The notes under the pieces: generated by a model
Databases searched by the model: none
Seen by the model: the letters and a program-made list of their open reading frames with translations, nothing else
What the model was told of the DNA's origin: nothing
Shown: piece after piece, positions 34,837 through 43,924 of the stretch
How the letters are laid out: each line of letters starts with the position of its first letter
Numbering within the stretch: position 1 is the stretch's first letter
Translations under genes and position numbers: made by a program
Virus record (IMG/VR): IMGVR_UViG_3300030116_004105
Coordinates: 1-62,063 of that record
Length of the DNA: 62,063 bases
Origin: a virus
Direction: 5' to 3' (one strand)

Positions 34837-36288
34837 TTATACTTCTGACGAGTAAATCAATTCCGCACAAGACATTGGGTTTTGAATTAAAACACCTTGT
34901 TGCGCTTGAGCAAATAATTGATAACCATCCACAGGAGATGAAGAACCTGATGAGAACGATGTGTTTGGTCCTAACGGTGAAGTTGAACCAGCAACGTGCC
35001 ACATTAATTCTTTACGTCCTTTAGGATATACTCGACGAATATTCTTCTCACCACCTGAAGTACCCATGTTTAGGATAGTGTAACGGTAAGACTCAGTGTA
35101 TCCACCTTTTGGATGTGGCACACGGTTACGAATCTCATCATCATACATTGGTAAGTGAACTAGAGTAAACTTGATACCTTGTGGTCCCATGTATTCTCTG
35201 TACTGACCTTGGAATGATAAGTTTTGTCCCGCACCACCGATACGCTTAGAGTCTAATGGTTGGAATCTTGCAGCGTGGTTTTCAAGAGCTCTGTGGAATT
35301 GTACCATACCTCTTTCACCTGTAAACGCTACAAAGTGACGCTGATCTTCTGGAAGTAAGTTAATTGATAAGTTCAATAATACATCTTCTAGATAGTCAAT
35401 TGTAAAGTCTGTATAATGGAATTTGTAAGACGGAGAAATTTGCTCACGTAAACCTGCACCTTCAACGATAGCAGATCCAGAAGCACCCATCATATCATAA
35501 GTACCATTAACTTGTTTATTAGACTTAGAGAACCAAAGCATACGCTCTTTTTCTTTCATCCACTGACACATAAACTCATACTCAGCGTATTGAGTCCAGA
35601 TCTTAGTAGTCGCATTTGACTTAGGATCCATCATCTCAATAACTAGAGGACGTTGGTGCATGTTACCAGGAATAGTGTAAGTCTTAGATAAGAAAGACAT
35701 TGCATTACGCATTTTGAATGGAGAACTGTAATGAGTTTCACCGTAAGTTCTATTCAAAGTTCTTTCTTGTGGAGAGTACTCTTTACTTGCACGTGATCCC
35801 GCAGAAATTAAACTTGGAGGAATAAAGTCTGCAGCATTTGAAGTCATTAAAGCACAAGGGTATACATAAATAGACCCTTCCATATAAGGTTCTTGCATTA
35901 CACGAACAGCTGTTTCACCATCATCTAATACTAACTTATCAGACATAGCAAAGTATTTTTCTGCCATTCTAAGATTTACAATAGCCCCATATTGACCAGG
36001 CTTAGCAGAAAGTCCGCCTCCACTATAACCTTGAATAACTATAGCTTTCTCATCGTCACCTTTTAGGTACCACTCGAAATCGTTATCTGTGTCAAGCTCT
36101 TGCTCTCCACCACCTACAGATAGGAAGTAATCCATACCTGCGTATTGATTCATACCGAATACTCTACTAATGATATTAGATACCAAAGTAGGCTCGGCAG
36201 CAAATACGCTTCCTAGGTGGTTCTCTGTCGTAAGGCCAGACCAGCTCTTAGGAGCGTACAATTGTAATGAACTAATTGTGTTTGCCAT
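34837..36288 (-). CDS. Major capsid protein (crAss-like)
   Basis: The 483-aa chain carries segments I recall from crAss-like major capsid proteins: MCQWMKEKERMLWFSKSNKQ, GTYDMMGASGSAIVEGAGLR, FVAFTGERGMVQFHRALENH and GQYREYMGPQGIKFTLVHLP. Its length is normal for a HK97-fold capsid protein of this group. The acidic scaffold-like gene lies immediately upstream in transcription, as in other tailed phages. The group promoter at about 37.53 kb and the terminator at 31.3 kb bound the capsid transcription unit. Confidence 0.85.
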   Translation of the reverse strand: MANTISSLQLYAPKSWSGLTTENHLGSVFAAEPTLVSNIISRVFGMNQYAGMDYFLSVGGGEQELDTDNDFEWYLKGDDEKAIVIQGYSGGGLSAKPGQYGAIVNLRMAEKYFAMSDKLVLDDGETAVRVMQEPYMEGSIYVYPCALMTSNAADFIPPSLISAGSRASKEYSPQERTLNRTYGETHYSSPFKMRNAMSFLSKTYTIPGNMHQRPLVIEMMDPKSNATTKIWTQYAEYEFMCQWMKEKERMLWFSKSNKQVNGTYDMMGASGSAIVEGAGLREQISPSYKFHYTDFTIDYLEDVLLNLSINLLPEDQRHFVAFTGERGMVQFHRALENHAARFQPLDSKRIGGAGQNLSFQGQYREYMGPQGIKFTLVHLPMYDDEIRNRVPHPKGGYTESYRYTILNMGTSGGEKNIRRVYPKGRKELMWHVAGSTSPLGPNTSFSSGSSSPVDGYQLFAQAQQGVLIQNPMSCAELIYSSEV

Positions 36289-36333
36289 TTTAATTTAAAT
36301 TTAATTATTACTTGTTGTTTATATAAATAGCTC

Positions 36334-37494
36334 CTATCGTAGAGATTTTCTCATAGTGTCAAAATTAACAGCTTTTGAGGTACCTCTACTTGGTCTGGAA
36401 CCAGTTTTTTTCGTACTCTTTATAACGTCTGCCAACTTCCGTGTTGATTTAGTTGTTGACTGACGTTCAAACGCTGAAAAATCCCACTTTAGGACTGTAG
36501 CTAAATATGCTATTTTTAAATCAAACTCAGGATCTTTTTCACGTAATCTCATAATTTCGTTCTTACCCTGTCTGTCTAATTTAGTTATACCCTTATATAA
36601 ATTGTCTTTATCTTTTGGTGACAATTTAAATCCAGGTAAAATTTCTTCTTTTTTACCGATGTGATCTTTTAAATCTACTAACCATTTTTCATGAGCTTCA
36701 ATTCTTTGTTGTTGCTCAAGTTTTTTGTTTTGCACAAACTGTTCTTTCTCTTGCTTTTGCATTTCAACTAAAGATGATAATGCTTCCTCCGCTTCTTCAT
36801 GGAGTACTCCTGCATCTTCGTAACGTTGAATCTTTTTATTTGCACGTTCTTCAGACCAACCTGTTTTTATTAAAAGATCTCTCACTACATTCTTTTGTAA
36901 TGAATCGCTTTTTTGCAAGGCCTCCACTGATATAGCTTCATACGCTTGCTCTTTATTTTGCATATTTATTAAATCTCCTAGAGGGACACCTGCCTCATAG
37001 TTATCTAATAAATATTTAATTTCTGACGGGATAGTATCCTTATACTCATTTACTTTATATTCAATGGTTTCAGAAATCTTGCTTAATAACCACTCATCGT
37101 TTTCTTCAAACTCTTCGTCTTTGAAATCAATTAGGCCTTTATCTCTCTGCATTTCTGCAAAGATTCTAAAAGCATTTTCCGTTTCTTCTTCAGTTTCGCT
37201 AGCTTCAGTTGTTTCTGAAACCGGCTCTTCTTTATCTTCTGTTTTAGTTTCTGAAGCGGGTTCATCTTTGATTTCTTCTTTTACTTCTTCCGAAGGTTCT
37301 ACTTCTTCTACTTTAACCTCTTCTTTTTTCTCTTCAGGTATTTCATCAACTTCCTGAATTTTTAGTTGAGGTTCAAAGATAGATGGTGATTCATCTTTTT
37401 CTTTGTCTTTTTTGGCATCCTCATCAGGATTTACAGTGATGTTTTGCAACACACTTAAATCCAATCCTTCTAATGCATCTTCTCCAATTGCCAT
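36334..37494 (-). CDS. Acidic scaffold-like protein (386 aa)
   Basis: The first 130 residues are extremely acidic and repetitive (KKEEVKVEEVEPSEEVKEEI), then comes a largely helical region (EEAEEALSSLVEMQKQEKEQ) and a basic C-terminal tail (STKKTGSRPSRGTSKAVNFD). An acidic, coiled-coil protein with a basic tail directly before the major capsid gene is the usual design of a scaffolding protein, whose C-terminus binds the capsid subunits. No protease motif is seen. A Bacteroidetes-type promoter lies just upstream. Confidence 0.75.
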   Translation of the reverse strand: MAIGEDALEGLDLSVLQNITVNPDEDAKKDKEKDESPSIFEPQLKIQEVDEIPEEKKEEVKVEEVEPSEEVKEEIKDEPASETKTEDKEEPVSETTEASETEEETENAFRIFAEMQRDKGLIDFKDEEFEENDEWLLSKISETIEYKVNEYKDTIPSEIKYLLDNYEAGVPLGDLINMQNKEQAYEAISVEALQKSDSLQKNVVRDLLIKTGWSEERANKKIQRYEDAGVLHEEAEEALSSLVEMQKQEKEQFVQNKKLEQQQRIEAHEKWLVDLKDHIGKKEEILPGFKLSPKDKDNLYKGITKLDRQGKNEIMRLREKDPEFDLKIAYLATVLKWDFSAFERQSTTKSTRKLADVIKSTKKTGSRPSRGTSKAVNFDTMRKSLR

Positions 37495-37516
37495 ATTAAT
37501 AATTTTTATTAGTGAA

Positions 37517-37546
37517 CAAAAATATAAACTTTACGTTTATTATCAA
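37517..37546 (-). promoter_or_regulatory. Bacteroidetes-type promoter before scaffold and capsid genes
   Basis: On the minus strand CTTG is followed by 19 bases and TATTTTTG, matching the TTTG-N19-TAnnTTTG form read by the Bacteroidetes primary sigma factor. The -7 box is at 37517-37524 and the -33 TTG at 37544-37546. It stands 23 bases before the scaffold start. The surrounding TTTATATTTTTGTTCA is nearly the same as in the promoter at 40707. Confidence 0.8.
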
Positions 37547-37599
37547 GACCTCTAAATAATTAAAGGTTTTATTTTATAGCTAAAATATAATGTTCTAGA

Positions 37600-39843
37600 T
37601 TATATTTCGTTTGATTTTTTAGATTCATTATTCATTTTAGCTATTTCCAGTTTCGTACGGTTATCCTCAGTATTGCGAGCATCCTCTCTATTTTCTTTTT
37701 CTTGCTCGAACTTAAGCTTTGCCATTTCCATTTCTTGCTGGGCTTGTTGTTGTTCTCTTGCTTGTTGCAGTTGCATTTCTTGCATTTGCATGCTTCTTTG
37801 CTCAGCTTCTTTTTCAGATTGTTCAATTTTATTTCTAATATCTGACAATGAACTTGAGTTATAAATACTAATAACATCTGATATAGACATCTTATCATTC
37901 TGTAATGAGGCTTGAGTTAAAGATTTTAGAGCTTCTAAAGCCTGTAGATCTTGGGTGGAATTAGATACAAATACTCCATACTCAGAGTATCCAAACTTAT
38001 CTCCTATTAAATTAAAAGTCATTGTAGCTAAATTATCAGTTACATATTGGAACTTTTTTGTTTTTCCTTTGTATACATCTTTTGCTACATCTAGTAATGT
38101 TTGTAATACTCTAACTTTAGTGTGGTTGTGTATCTCATACCATTTTTCTGTAATGTGAGAAGATTGTTGTACAGCTCTTTCTGTTGTACCTACAAGCTCT
38201 GAAGATGTTATACTTCCAAGTCTTTGTCTAGTTACCCCGGATAAAGACTGCACTTTACTTTCTACAAACTCTAATAATTGTATATGTTGTTGTATATAAT
38301 TACCAGTTTCCATATCCAACACTTTATTTTGTGTAGATATATTACCTGCTAATTTACCAGTGGACTGTCCTTTCTTTCCTTCATTAAAAGAATCTACAAA
38401 ACCAAACTTCATTGATTGTGCATAGTACATCCACTTTTCTACTTCCCATCCATCAGGAACTAGTGACAAATCTATAAGAGCGATCTTACCCTGGTTAGCA
38501 GATATTGCTAACTCTAATCTGTACCATAACGTGATATACAAATATACCCATGGAACTAATCTATCCATGAGTGAAACTGACTGTGAGTTATTAGCATTAT
38601 AAACTGTACCCACATATCCAGATTTACAAACAGATAAATTATCCATTCGTCTAAACTGTTGTCTTTTTGGTCTAATGTTTACATAAGTGCTTTCACCAAT
38701 CTTGGTTCCCTCCCAGTATTCATTAACCCACATGTATTCTATTTCCTCTCCAGCTTCTTGATCTAATTTATAGCTTTCATTAACTATAGTTTCTTGTCTT
38801 AAACCTAGCTCATCAATATAAGTTAGCTTACCTATTTTACGCATGGATTTCCAAGTTATTTTTGTAACTCGGATATTACCATCTTGATCGTAGTAGTTAA
38901 ATAGATTACTGTCTGAACCTGCATCAGGATCTAAATCTTGTATGTATAGTTTTTCAGGTGTAGGATAGTTTAGTATACTTTGACTATCCATGCTACCTCT
39001 CATGCCTTGTTCTTTTTCTAACTTATCTATTTGTGCAGGAGTAAGATCTTCGTAATAATTATCTATGATAGTATTAAGGGACATAAATGTATCCTCAACT
39101 ATTACTTCTGCGTCATCTACATAATCAGAGTTATGTGGTAATAAACAATAAAACTCTAGAGGATTTACTCTACGAGCACTAGGTTCTTGTGCTACTTGTT
39201 CTATATTATATATTTCTTCACCAGCTATCAAAGCGTCTTCCCATCCAGTTCTAAACATTGTCTTTAAGTCTAGATCTCTTTCTAGGAAACTAAGAAGTTT
39301 GTGAGCTACCGACTCATTCATATCTTGAAAGTCGTAGCTAAAGTATTTTTCTAATCGTTTTAGATTCTCAGGTATACTATTTGAAAGCTGTTCTGGACTA
39401 GCTTGTGGATTTTGTTGGGACGCTTGATCTCTATATTGATTTATGAGACCGGCAAACATATCCACCACAGCATTCTGCATCTCCTCTTCTTTACTAGTAA
39501 TTGCGTCTTCATTTACAGAACGAACTACGTAGCTAAATTTACGCTTGGCTTCTTCACCAAATAGTAAATTAAATATTGGAGATACAATATCATAGTATTG
39601 TAAAGTTGCAGGAAGTTCTGCAACTCCGCCCAGGCCTAGGGGATCTGTAACATATTCTAGATCCTTTTTATCAAACTGACCATTATAAAGATCGTAGTTC
39701 CGCTTTTTCTTAAAGCGAGAACTACGTCTTGTATGATCATATATACCTATTAAACCTAAAGCAGATTCTATGCATTCTTCTCCCCACTTTTGAGTCTTTT
39801 TCCTTCGACTCAGTTTTTGTCTGGGAAAATCTATACGAGGCAT
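37600..39843 (-). CDS. Portal protein (crAss-like)
   Basis: The 747-aa protein has DIVSPIFNLLFGEEAKRKFS near residue 85, SGVTRQRLGSITSSELVGTT and AVQQSSHITEKWYEIHNHTK in the second half, and a long Gln/Glu-rich helix at the C-terminus (EKEAEQRSMQMQEMQLQQAR). These segments match crAss-like portal proteins as I remember them. The portal forms the dodecameric DNA channel and docks the terminase. It lies 9 bases after a pair of paralogous small genes and shares their promoter at 40.7 kb. Confidence 0.85.
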   Translation of the reverse strand: MPRIDFPRQKLSRRKKTQKWGEECIESALGLIGIYDHTRRSSRFKKKRNYDLYNGQFDKKDLEYVTDPLGLGGVAELPATLQYYDIVSPIFNLLFGEEAKRKFSYVVRSVNEDAITSKEEEMQNAVVDMFAGLINQYRDQASQQNPQASPEQLSNSIPENLKRLEKYFSYDFQDMNESVAHKLLSFLERDLDLKTMFRTGWEDALIAGEEIYNIEQVAQEPSARRVNPLEFYCLLPHNSDYVDDAEVIVEDTFMSLNTIIDNYYEDLTPAQIDKLEKEQGMRGSMDSQSILNYPTPEKLYIQDLDPDAGSDSNLFNYYDQDGNIRVTKITWKSMRKIGKLTYIDELGLRQETIVNESYKLDQEAGEEIEYMWVNEYWEGTKIGESTYVNIRPKRQQFRRMDNLSVCKSGYVGTVYNANNSQSVSLMDRLVPWVYLYITLWYRLELAISANQGKIALIDLSLVPDGWEVEKWMYYAQSMKFGFVDSFNEGKKGQSTGKLAGNISTQNKVLDMETGNYIQQHIQLLEFVESKVQSLSGVTRQRLGSITSSELVGTTERAVQQSSHITEKWYEIHNHTKVRVLQTLLDVAKDVYKGKTKKFQYVTDNLATMTFNLIGDKFGYSEYGVFVSNSTQDLQALEALKSLTQASLQNDKMSISDVISIYNSSSLSDIRNKIEQSEKEAEQRSMQMQEMQLQQAREQQQAQQEMEMAKLKFEQEKENREDARNTEDNRTKLEIAKMNNESKKSNEI

Positions 39844-39852
39844 AAATTATGT

Positions 39853-40242
39853 TTAGTCTACTTCTAGTAGTAAAAACTCTACTGTAGGAGTGTTAGCTGA
39901 TGATTTAACTTGAATCTTAGTATTATCTGCTGTTGGGTAAAAGAAAAACTCACCCGGAGATAATCTTGCAAAAACTTGATCTCCATCATCTGCAAAGATT
40001 AAGTCGTCAGTTGAATCAATATTTTTAGCATATACATATGCTTTTTTACCTCCTTGAGTAGATCCTGATAAAGCTTCTACATTAATATCTGCGAAACTAG
40101 TACTAGTTATCATTGTTGTTAAACCTTGTCGGTTATCACCATCTATTGTTAAAGCATCTGATACAGTTTTAGATAAATTAATAGAATTAAATAAATCTGT
40201 ACTGGTAATGCTAAATGTTACGTTTAGTGTTGCACTTGCCAT
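39853..40242 (-). CDS. Small beta-rich virion protein (129 aa), paralogue of next upstream gene
   Basis: It shares its plan with the 136-aa gene upstream: M-A-x-x-x-N-V-T-x-S-I/L-S-S/T-x-D-L-F at the start, KKAYVYAKNIDST-type middle and LSPGEFFFYPTADN near the end, closing with VEFLLLEVD. The pair probably arose by tandem duplication. Both look like compact jelly-roll or beta-sandwich decoration proteins. No signal peptide. Confidence 0.7.
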   Translation of the reverse strand: MASATLNVTFSITSTDLFNSINLSKTVSDALTIDGDNRQGLTTMITSTSFADINVEALSGSTQGGKKAYVYAKNIDSTDDLIFADDGDQVFARLSPGEFFFYPTADNTKIQVKSSANTPTVEFLLLEVD

Positions 40243-40260
40243 ATCTATATTATTTTAAAA

Positions 40261-40671
40261 TTATGCTGCTTTTTCCATTAGTACATATTCAACTACAGGG
40301 TTACCTGCAGCTGCTTCAATATCTATATCCTGCATATCCGAGATAGGCATAAACATAAACTCGCCAGGTCCTAAAACTGCAAACCAGTCACCTGCTCCTG
40401 AGTCTGTACCGTGAGTTGCGCATAATCCAATTTTAACATATTCACCAGACGTGCTACTTAAATTGTGTAAAAATACGTATGCTCTATCGTCTGTACCATC
40501 TAAAGCTTTTAATGATATATTATCTTCTGTTCCTGAACCAGTAGTCACCAAGCGGCCTACTAGCATTTGATCCCCTGCAGGAGAAAGTGAGTCTGTCTCT
40601 GTAAAGCTTACTGTCTGCTTTGCAAACAAGTCTGAGCTAGAAAGACTCAATGTTACATTTACTGTTGCCAT
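40261..40671 (-). CDS. Small beta-rich virion protein (136 aa), paralogue of next downstream gene
   Basis: It starts MATVNVTLSLSSSDLFAKQT, has DDRAYVFLHNLSSTSGEYVK in the middle and LGPGEFMFMPISDMQDIDIE, then VEYVLMEKAA. These blocks align with those of the 129-aa neighbour. It is the first gene after the promoter at 40.7 kb, which fits strong expression as expected for a decoration protein. Function inferred. Confidence 0.7.
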   Translation of the reverse strand: MATVNVTLSLSSSDLFAKQTVSFTETDSLSPAGDQMLVGRLVTTGSGTEDNISLKALDGTDDRAYVFLHNLSSTSGEYVKIGLCATHGTDSGAGDWFAVLGPGEFMFMPISDMQDIDIEAAAGNPVVEYVLMEKAA

Positions 40672-40706
40672 ATTAATATTTTTTAAAATTCGCGAATTAC
40701 AATGGA

Positions 40707-40737
40707 CAAAAATATAAATTTTAACAATTGTTCCAAA
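40707..40737 (-). promoter_or_regulatory. Bacteroidetes-type promoter before decoration and portal genes
   Basis: On the minus strand TTTG (40734-40737), a 19-base spacer and TATTTTTG (40707-40714) match the TTTG-N19-TAnnTTTG consensus exactly. It lies in a 108-base gap between terL and the 136-aa gene. A 12-bp perfect palindrome AATTCGCGAATT follows on the transcribed side, at about +10 to +25, and could be an operator or leader element. Confidence 0.85.
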
Positions 40738-40779
40738 TAATAATCTACGAAATTAGATTTTTAATTATAGACTTTATAG

Positions 40780-42891
40780 CTAAAACTTTTTTGTACCTCT
40801 TGAAAAAAGTTTCTTATTCCAGAAACCTTGATCATATATAGTAGATACTTTCTTTTCTTTTTCTACTTTAATTTTTTTCACCTCTTCTAGATGATACATA
40901 ACCATCATCATAGCCATGACCCTATCAAAGTTGCCATAATTATTGTAAGCAATAAGTTCTTTTAGTAAACCTACACTACGTATTCTATGTAAATTTAATA
41001 GGCCATCTGTTTCATAAGGCTCCAACAACCACATTTTTATAAGTTCCTCACCGTAAGATTTTAACTGTTTAGACATATGCATACCTTTTTGTCTAGAAAC
41101 TTTACTGTGTTGCACAACATCTTTAATAATCTCAGGCTGATCAGATAAAAGATATGTTTCATGTTTATGTTCTAAATACTGAAACAGTCCTTTTCTTTCA
41201 TTCTCATACAAACACTTTGCATTATAAAACTTAAGTAGACGCCTAACATTTTCATAATACTGATTTGCAGTATCTGGTCTGCCTGTATATTCTGCTACTA
41301 TTCTGTTTGTAAGTTTATTTAGTATCAGTGTAGATCCTAACGAAGAGGTGGTAGATTCATCATGATCATAAGGGTCAGTACCTGCAAGATACATGCCATA
41401 AGGAATATCTCCATCTCTGTCTTCATAAGGCATTTCATATATTAACACACACCCTGCTATATCATCAGTTCCTCTTACAGGAAACTCATATATGGGTTTT
41501 AGCTTTGGATCTGGTTTCCATTTTATTTTTTTAGAGGCAGAATCTATATAAAGTTTTCCTACATAATCATGGTTGCGTTCTCTATTAGAAGACTCTAACT
41601 CTGCTAATCTATTTAGTAAATCTGCCACTGGAAACAGGTTACCTGTACGTGTAAGAAATACTTCTGATGGTACAAGCGGTCTGTTTTGTAGTTCTGCATC
41701 AAGAGCACTCCTTGCATTCTTACCTTTTTTTAGTTTTTCTCTAAACTTATCTAGATAATCTTTTGCTGGTTGTTCTTGCGTATTTCCATTTTTATCTTTA
41801 AATTGGTTTAAACCTCTATATGCAGGTACAAAATAAGAGATCTTTCCTTTATTTTCCCACTCGTCATTGAACGAGATCATGTCATAGACATCAGGGTTAT
41901 AAAACATATCGCGGGCGTCAACGGTACCCCCGCCTTCCATATCACCCCCCGTGCCTAAATACATGCAGCTTCCAAACTTGTATGCCCCGTTTTTCATACA
42001 CTCCACGGAAGCTTCATGTGAGGCTTTTAAGTTATTAAACATACCAATCTCTTCCATTACCATTACAGCAGGACGAGTACCATTGGCAGCAAATGGATTA
42101 TCTTTAAATGTTCTATGTTTTATTTTGGATTTTGTACCTAGAAGTTTCCAGGTACCTCCCAACTTTTTCTTGTACTCGGCAACTATTTCTTTACCAGAGT
42201 ACCAACTACCCCCATATTGTTTAGAAAAAGGGGAGGGGTAAAATTTATCTCCAATTTCTATGCCACCTGGTAAATTATCTAAACCAAATTGCGTTTTCTT
42301 TAATATATCTCCAGAATATTTAGCATCTCCTGCGCCAACAACTATTTCTGTAGATGGAGTGTTATTTATAGAATCTGGATCATAAGACTTCATACCATCA
42401 AATACAAACTCATGCCCTGCAACTCCACCAGCTACAGAATATGACTTACCAAATCCACGGCTACCCATCATCATAAAGTTCTTAGCTTCATTATCAAACA
42501 ATGGTTTACCTAAATGTTTTTTGTGTATCTTTCTTAAATATTCTCTAGCTGGTATATAATTATCTTGGCCTATGTAATCTCTATTACAAGTGTAGGTATC
42601 ATCTTCAAAACCAGAGAATCCTCTAGCCTCAACCCAGTTGTAAAAAAATTCCCATTCAAGATCTCGTAGAAAAGGTTTGCCAGGTGTTTTGCTTTTAGAG
42701 TGCGCAGTCTTATTTAAAAGTATAGTCCAGTAATTTATGTAAAAATATAAATTACCAGGCATCCATTTACCTCCAGCCCAACATCCTTCAATACATTTTC
42801 TTTTTTCTTCTCTCCAGAATAAAAGATACTCTTCACTTGCAGGGTGTAGTTTTGGTATTTCAGTGAGTATAAAAGCTTTATTAGAAATCAT
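40780..42891 (-). CDS. terL: Terminase large subunit
   Basis: The 703-aa protein has a Walker A motif GSRGFGKS (residues 143-150) after NEAKNFMMM, a Walker B-like PAVMVMEEIGMF near residue 270, and a coupling region LGTGGDMEGGGTVDARDMFY. The C-terminal RNase H-like nuclease domain starts at LAGTDPYDHDES (about residue 510), with further acidic residues in CLYENERKG. It packages DNA into the capsid through the portal. Length is typical, and the D-P-Y-D nuclease motif is like that of crAss-like terminases. Confidence 0.92.
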   Translation of the reverse strand: MISNKAFILTEIPKLHPASEEYLLFWREEKRKCIEGCWAGGKWMPGNLYFYINYWTILLNKTAHSKSKTPGKPFLRDLEWEFFYNWVEARGFSGFEDDTYTCNRDYIGQDNYIPAREYLRKIHKKHLGKPLFDNEAKNFMMMGSRGFGKSYSVAGGVAGHEFVFDGMKSYDPDSINNTPSTEIVVGAGDAKYSGDILKKTQFGLDNLPGGIEIGDKFYPSPFSKQYGGSWYSGKEIVAEYKKKLGGTWKLLGTKSKIKHRTFKDNPFAANGTRPAVMVMEEIGMFNNLKASHEASVECMKNGAYKFGSCMYLGTGGDMEGGGTVDARDMFYNPDVYDMISFNDEWENKGKISYFVPAYRGLNQFKDKNGNTQEQPAKDYLDKFREKLKKGKNARSALDAELQNRPLVPSEVFLTRTGNLFPVADLLNRLAELESSNRERNHDYVGKLYIDSASKKIKWKPDPKLKPIYEFPVRGTDDIAGCVLIYEMPYEDRDGDIPYGMYLAGTDPYDHDESTTSSLGSTLILNKLTNRIVAEYTGRPDTANQYYENVRRLLKFYNAKCLYENERKGLFQYLEHKHETYLLSDQPEIIKDVVQHSKVSRQKGMHMSKQLKSYGEELIKMWLLEPYETDGLLNLHRIRSVGLLKELIAYNNYGNFDRVMAMMMVMYHLEEVKKIKVEKEKKVSTIYDQGFWNKKLFSRGTKKF

Positions 42892-43409
42892 ATTAATCCC
42901 TTCTCGGAGGCTGATTCTTCAGCTCCACCTTTTGTAGCACCTTCGTTATTTTCTTTATCCACGAGTTTAAGAAGACGTTCATAATCCTCAAACAATTTAA
43001 CATTTGTTTTAAGTAGTCCTTCAATAGTATCTGCATTATCTTCATAAGTAAGTGTATCTAAATATAAAGTTTTCTCATCCATCTTTTTATTCCATACCAT
43101 TAGTTGTCTTTTAGCAGGGCTTATTAAAGACCTTTCATAAAAAACTATGGCATCCTTATATATATCCCAGTTAAATTTTTCATCTTTTAGATAGTCTTTA
43201 GCAATCATTGACTGTCTATTATTATAGGATATATTTGAAAATTTAGAATCAGGGTCCACTAAAAGAGCAATAGCCCACATTACCTGTGAGCTTTTGCTTT
43301 TAGATTTGCTTTTATCTTGTTTATAGATAACAGCAAACGGAAGGGGGATTTTTAGTTGAGGATTAATTTTCCAAAAATTCGCATCGGTGTCAAATCCATT
43401 AAGTATCAT
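42888..43409 (-). CDS. Terminase-adjacent protein (173 aa), candidate small terminase subunit
   Basis: It begins MILNGFDTDANFWKINPQLK and has SSQVMWAIALLVDPDSKFSN then NRQSMIAKDYLKDEKFNWDI, a pattern conserved in Bacteroidetes podophages next to terL. The C-terminus is acidic and Gly/Ala-rich. It overlaps terL by 4 bases (ATGA) and GroES-like gene by 4. No helix-turn-helix can be pointed to with certainty; the TerS proposal rests on position only. Confidence 0.7.
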   Translation of the reverse strand: MILNGFDTDANFWKINPQLKIPLPFAVIYKQDKSKSKSKSSQVMWAIALLVDPDSKFSNISYNNRQSMIAKDYLKDEKFNWDIYKDAIVFYERSLISPAKRQLMVWNKKMDEKTLYLDTLTYEDNADTIEGLLKTNVKLFEDYERLLKLVDKENNEGATKGGAEESASEKGLI

Positions 43410-43681
43410 TTTACAATACCTAAAACATCAAACATGTTCATTTGGAAATACTCTACATCTTCTACCTTAACCATAAACCCTTGGCCTTTTGGTATAACAA
43501 TATCTCCAACTTTAACCGATTTAACTTCTTTACTGACTGCTACAACCTTAGCATGCCCATCTCTTTTGTCTCTTTCTTCTTTTAACATAGACTCGGATTT
43601 AATAATCCCGCCATCTGTTTCTCTCGCCACTTCTGGCATTTCAACAACTATATGTTGTCCTAAAGGTTCGTACTTAATCAT
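43406..43681 (-). CDS. GroES-like co-chaperonin (91 aa)
   Basis: It starts MIKYEPLGQHIVVEMPEVAR and has ETDGGIIKSE for the mobile loop region, GHAKVVAVSKEV, VKVGDIVIPKGQG and a C-terminal strand. The order 'pLgdrVlVe ... GgIi.P ... g.VvavG ... vkvGD.Vl' is that of GroES/Cpn10, slightly shorter than the usual 95 residues. T4 gp31 shows that phages use such proteins with host GroEL to fold their capsid protein. It is transcribed just ahead of the structural genes. Confidence 0.88.
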   Translation of the reverse strand: MIKYEPLGQHIVVEMPEVARETDGGIIKSESMLKEERDKRDGHAKVVAVSKEVKSVKVGDIVIPKGQGFMVKVEDVEYFQMNMFDVLGIVK

Positions 43682-43684
43682 AAT

Positions 43685-43924
43685 TTACCATTTTTTAAGT
43701 GGGCAGTGTGATTGCATTGATCTTGTTTTTGCAACCAATGGACACCCACATTTTTTACATCTACTCTTAACATTGTATTCACAAGTTGCACATATTGCAG
43801 CTCTTGCTTTTGCAATTTTTTCTATGTGTTCATTTGGGAATACAACGTTTTTCCAACCGTTATATATCTCAGACAGTTTTGAAGCAACTGTGCTGGCGTT
43901 ATCTTTCTTTGGTTCGTTTTCCAT
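43685..43924 (-). CDS. Zinc-ribbon protein (79 aa)
   Basis: The C-terminal half reads ICATCEYNVKSRCKKCGCPL and ends SMQSHCPLKKW, with C-x-x-C, C-x-x-C-x-C and a final H-C-P that would bind one or two zinc ions. This module is frequent in Bacteroidetes phages beside terminase genes. The N-terminal half is helical and charged. It overlaps the HU/IHF-like gene by 26 bases. DNA or protein binding is likely; no specific role is known. Confidence 0.75.
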   Translation of the reverse strand: MENEPKKDNASTVASKLSEIYNGWKNVVFPNEHIEKIAKARAAICATCEYNVKSRCKKCGCPLVAKTRSMQSHCPLKKW

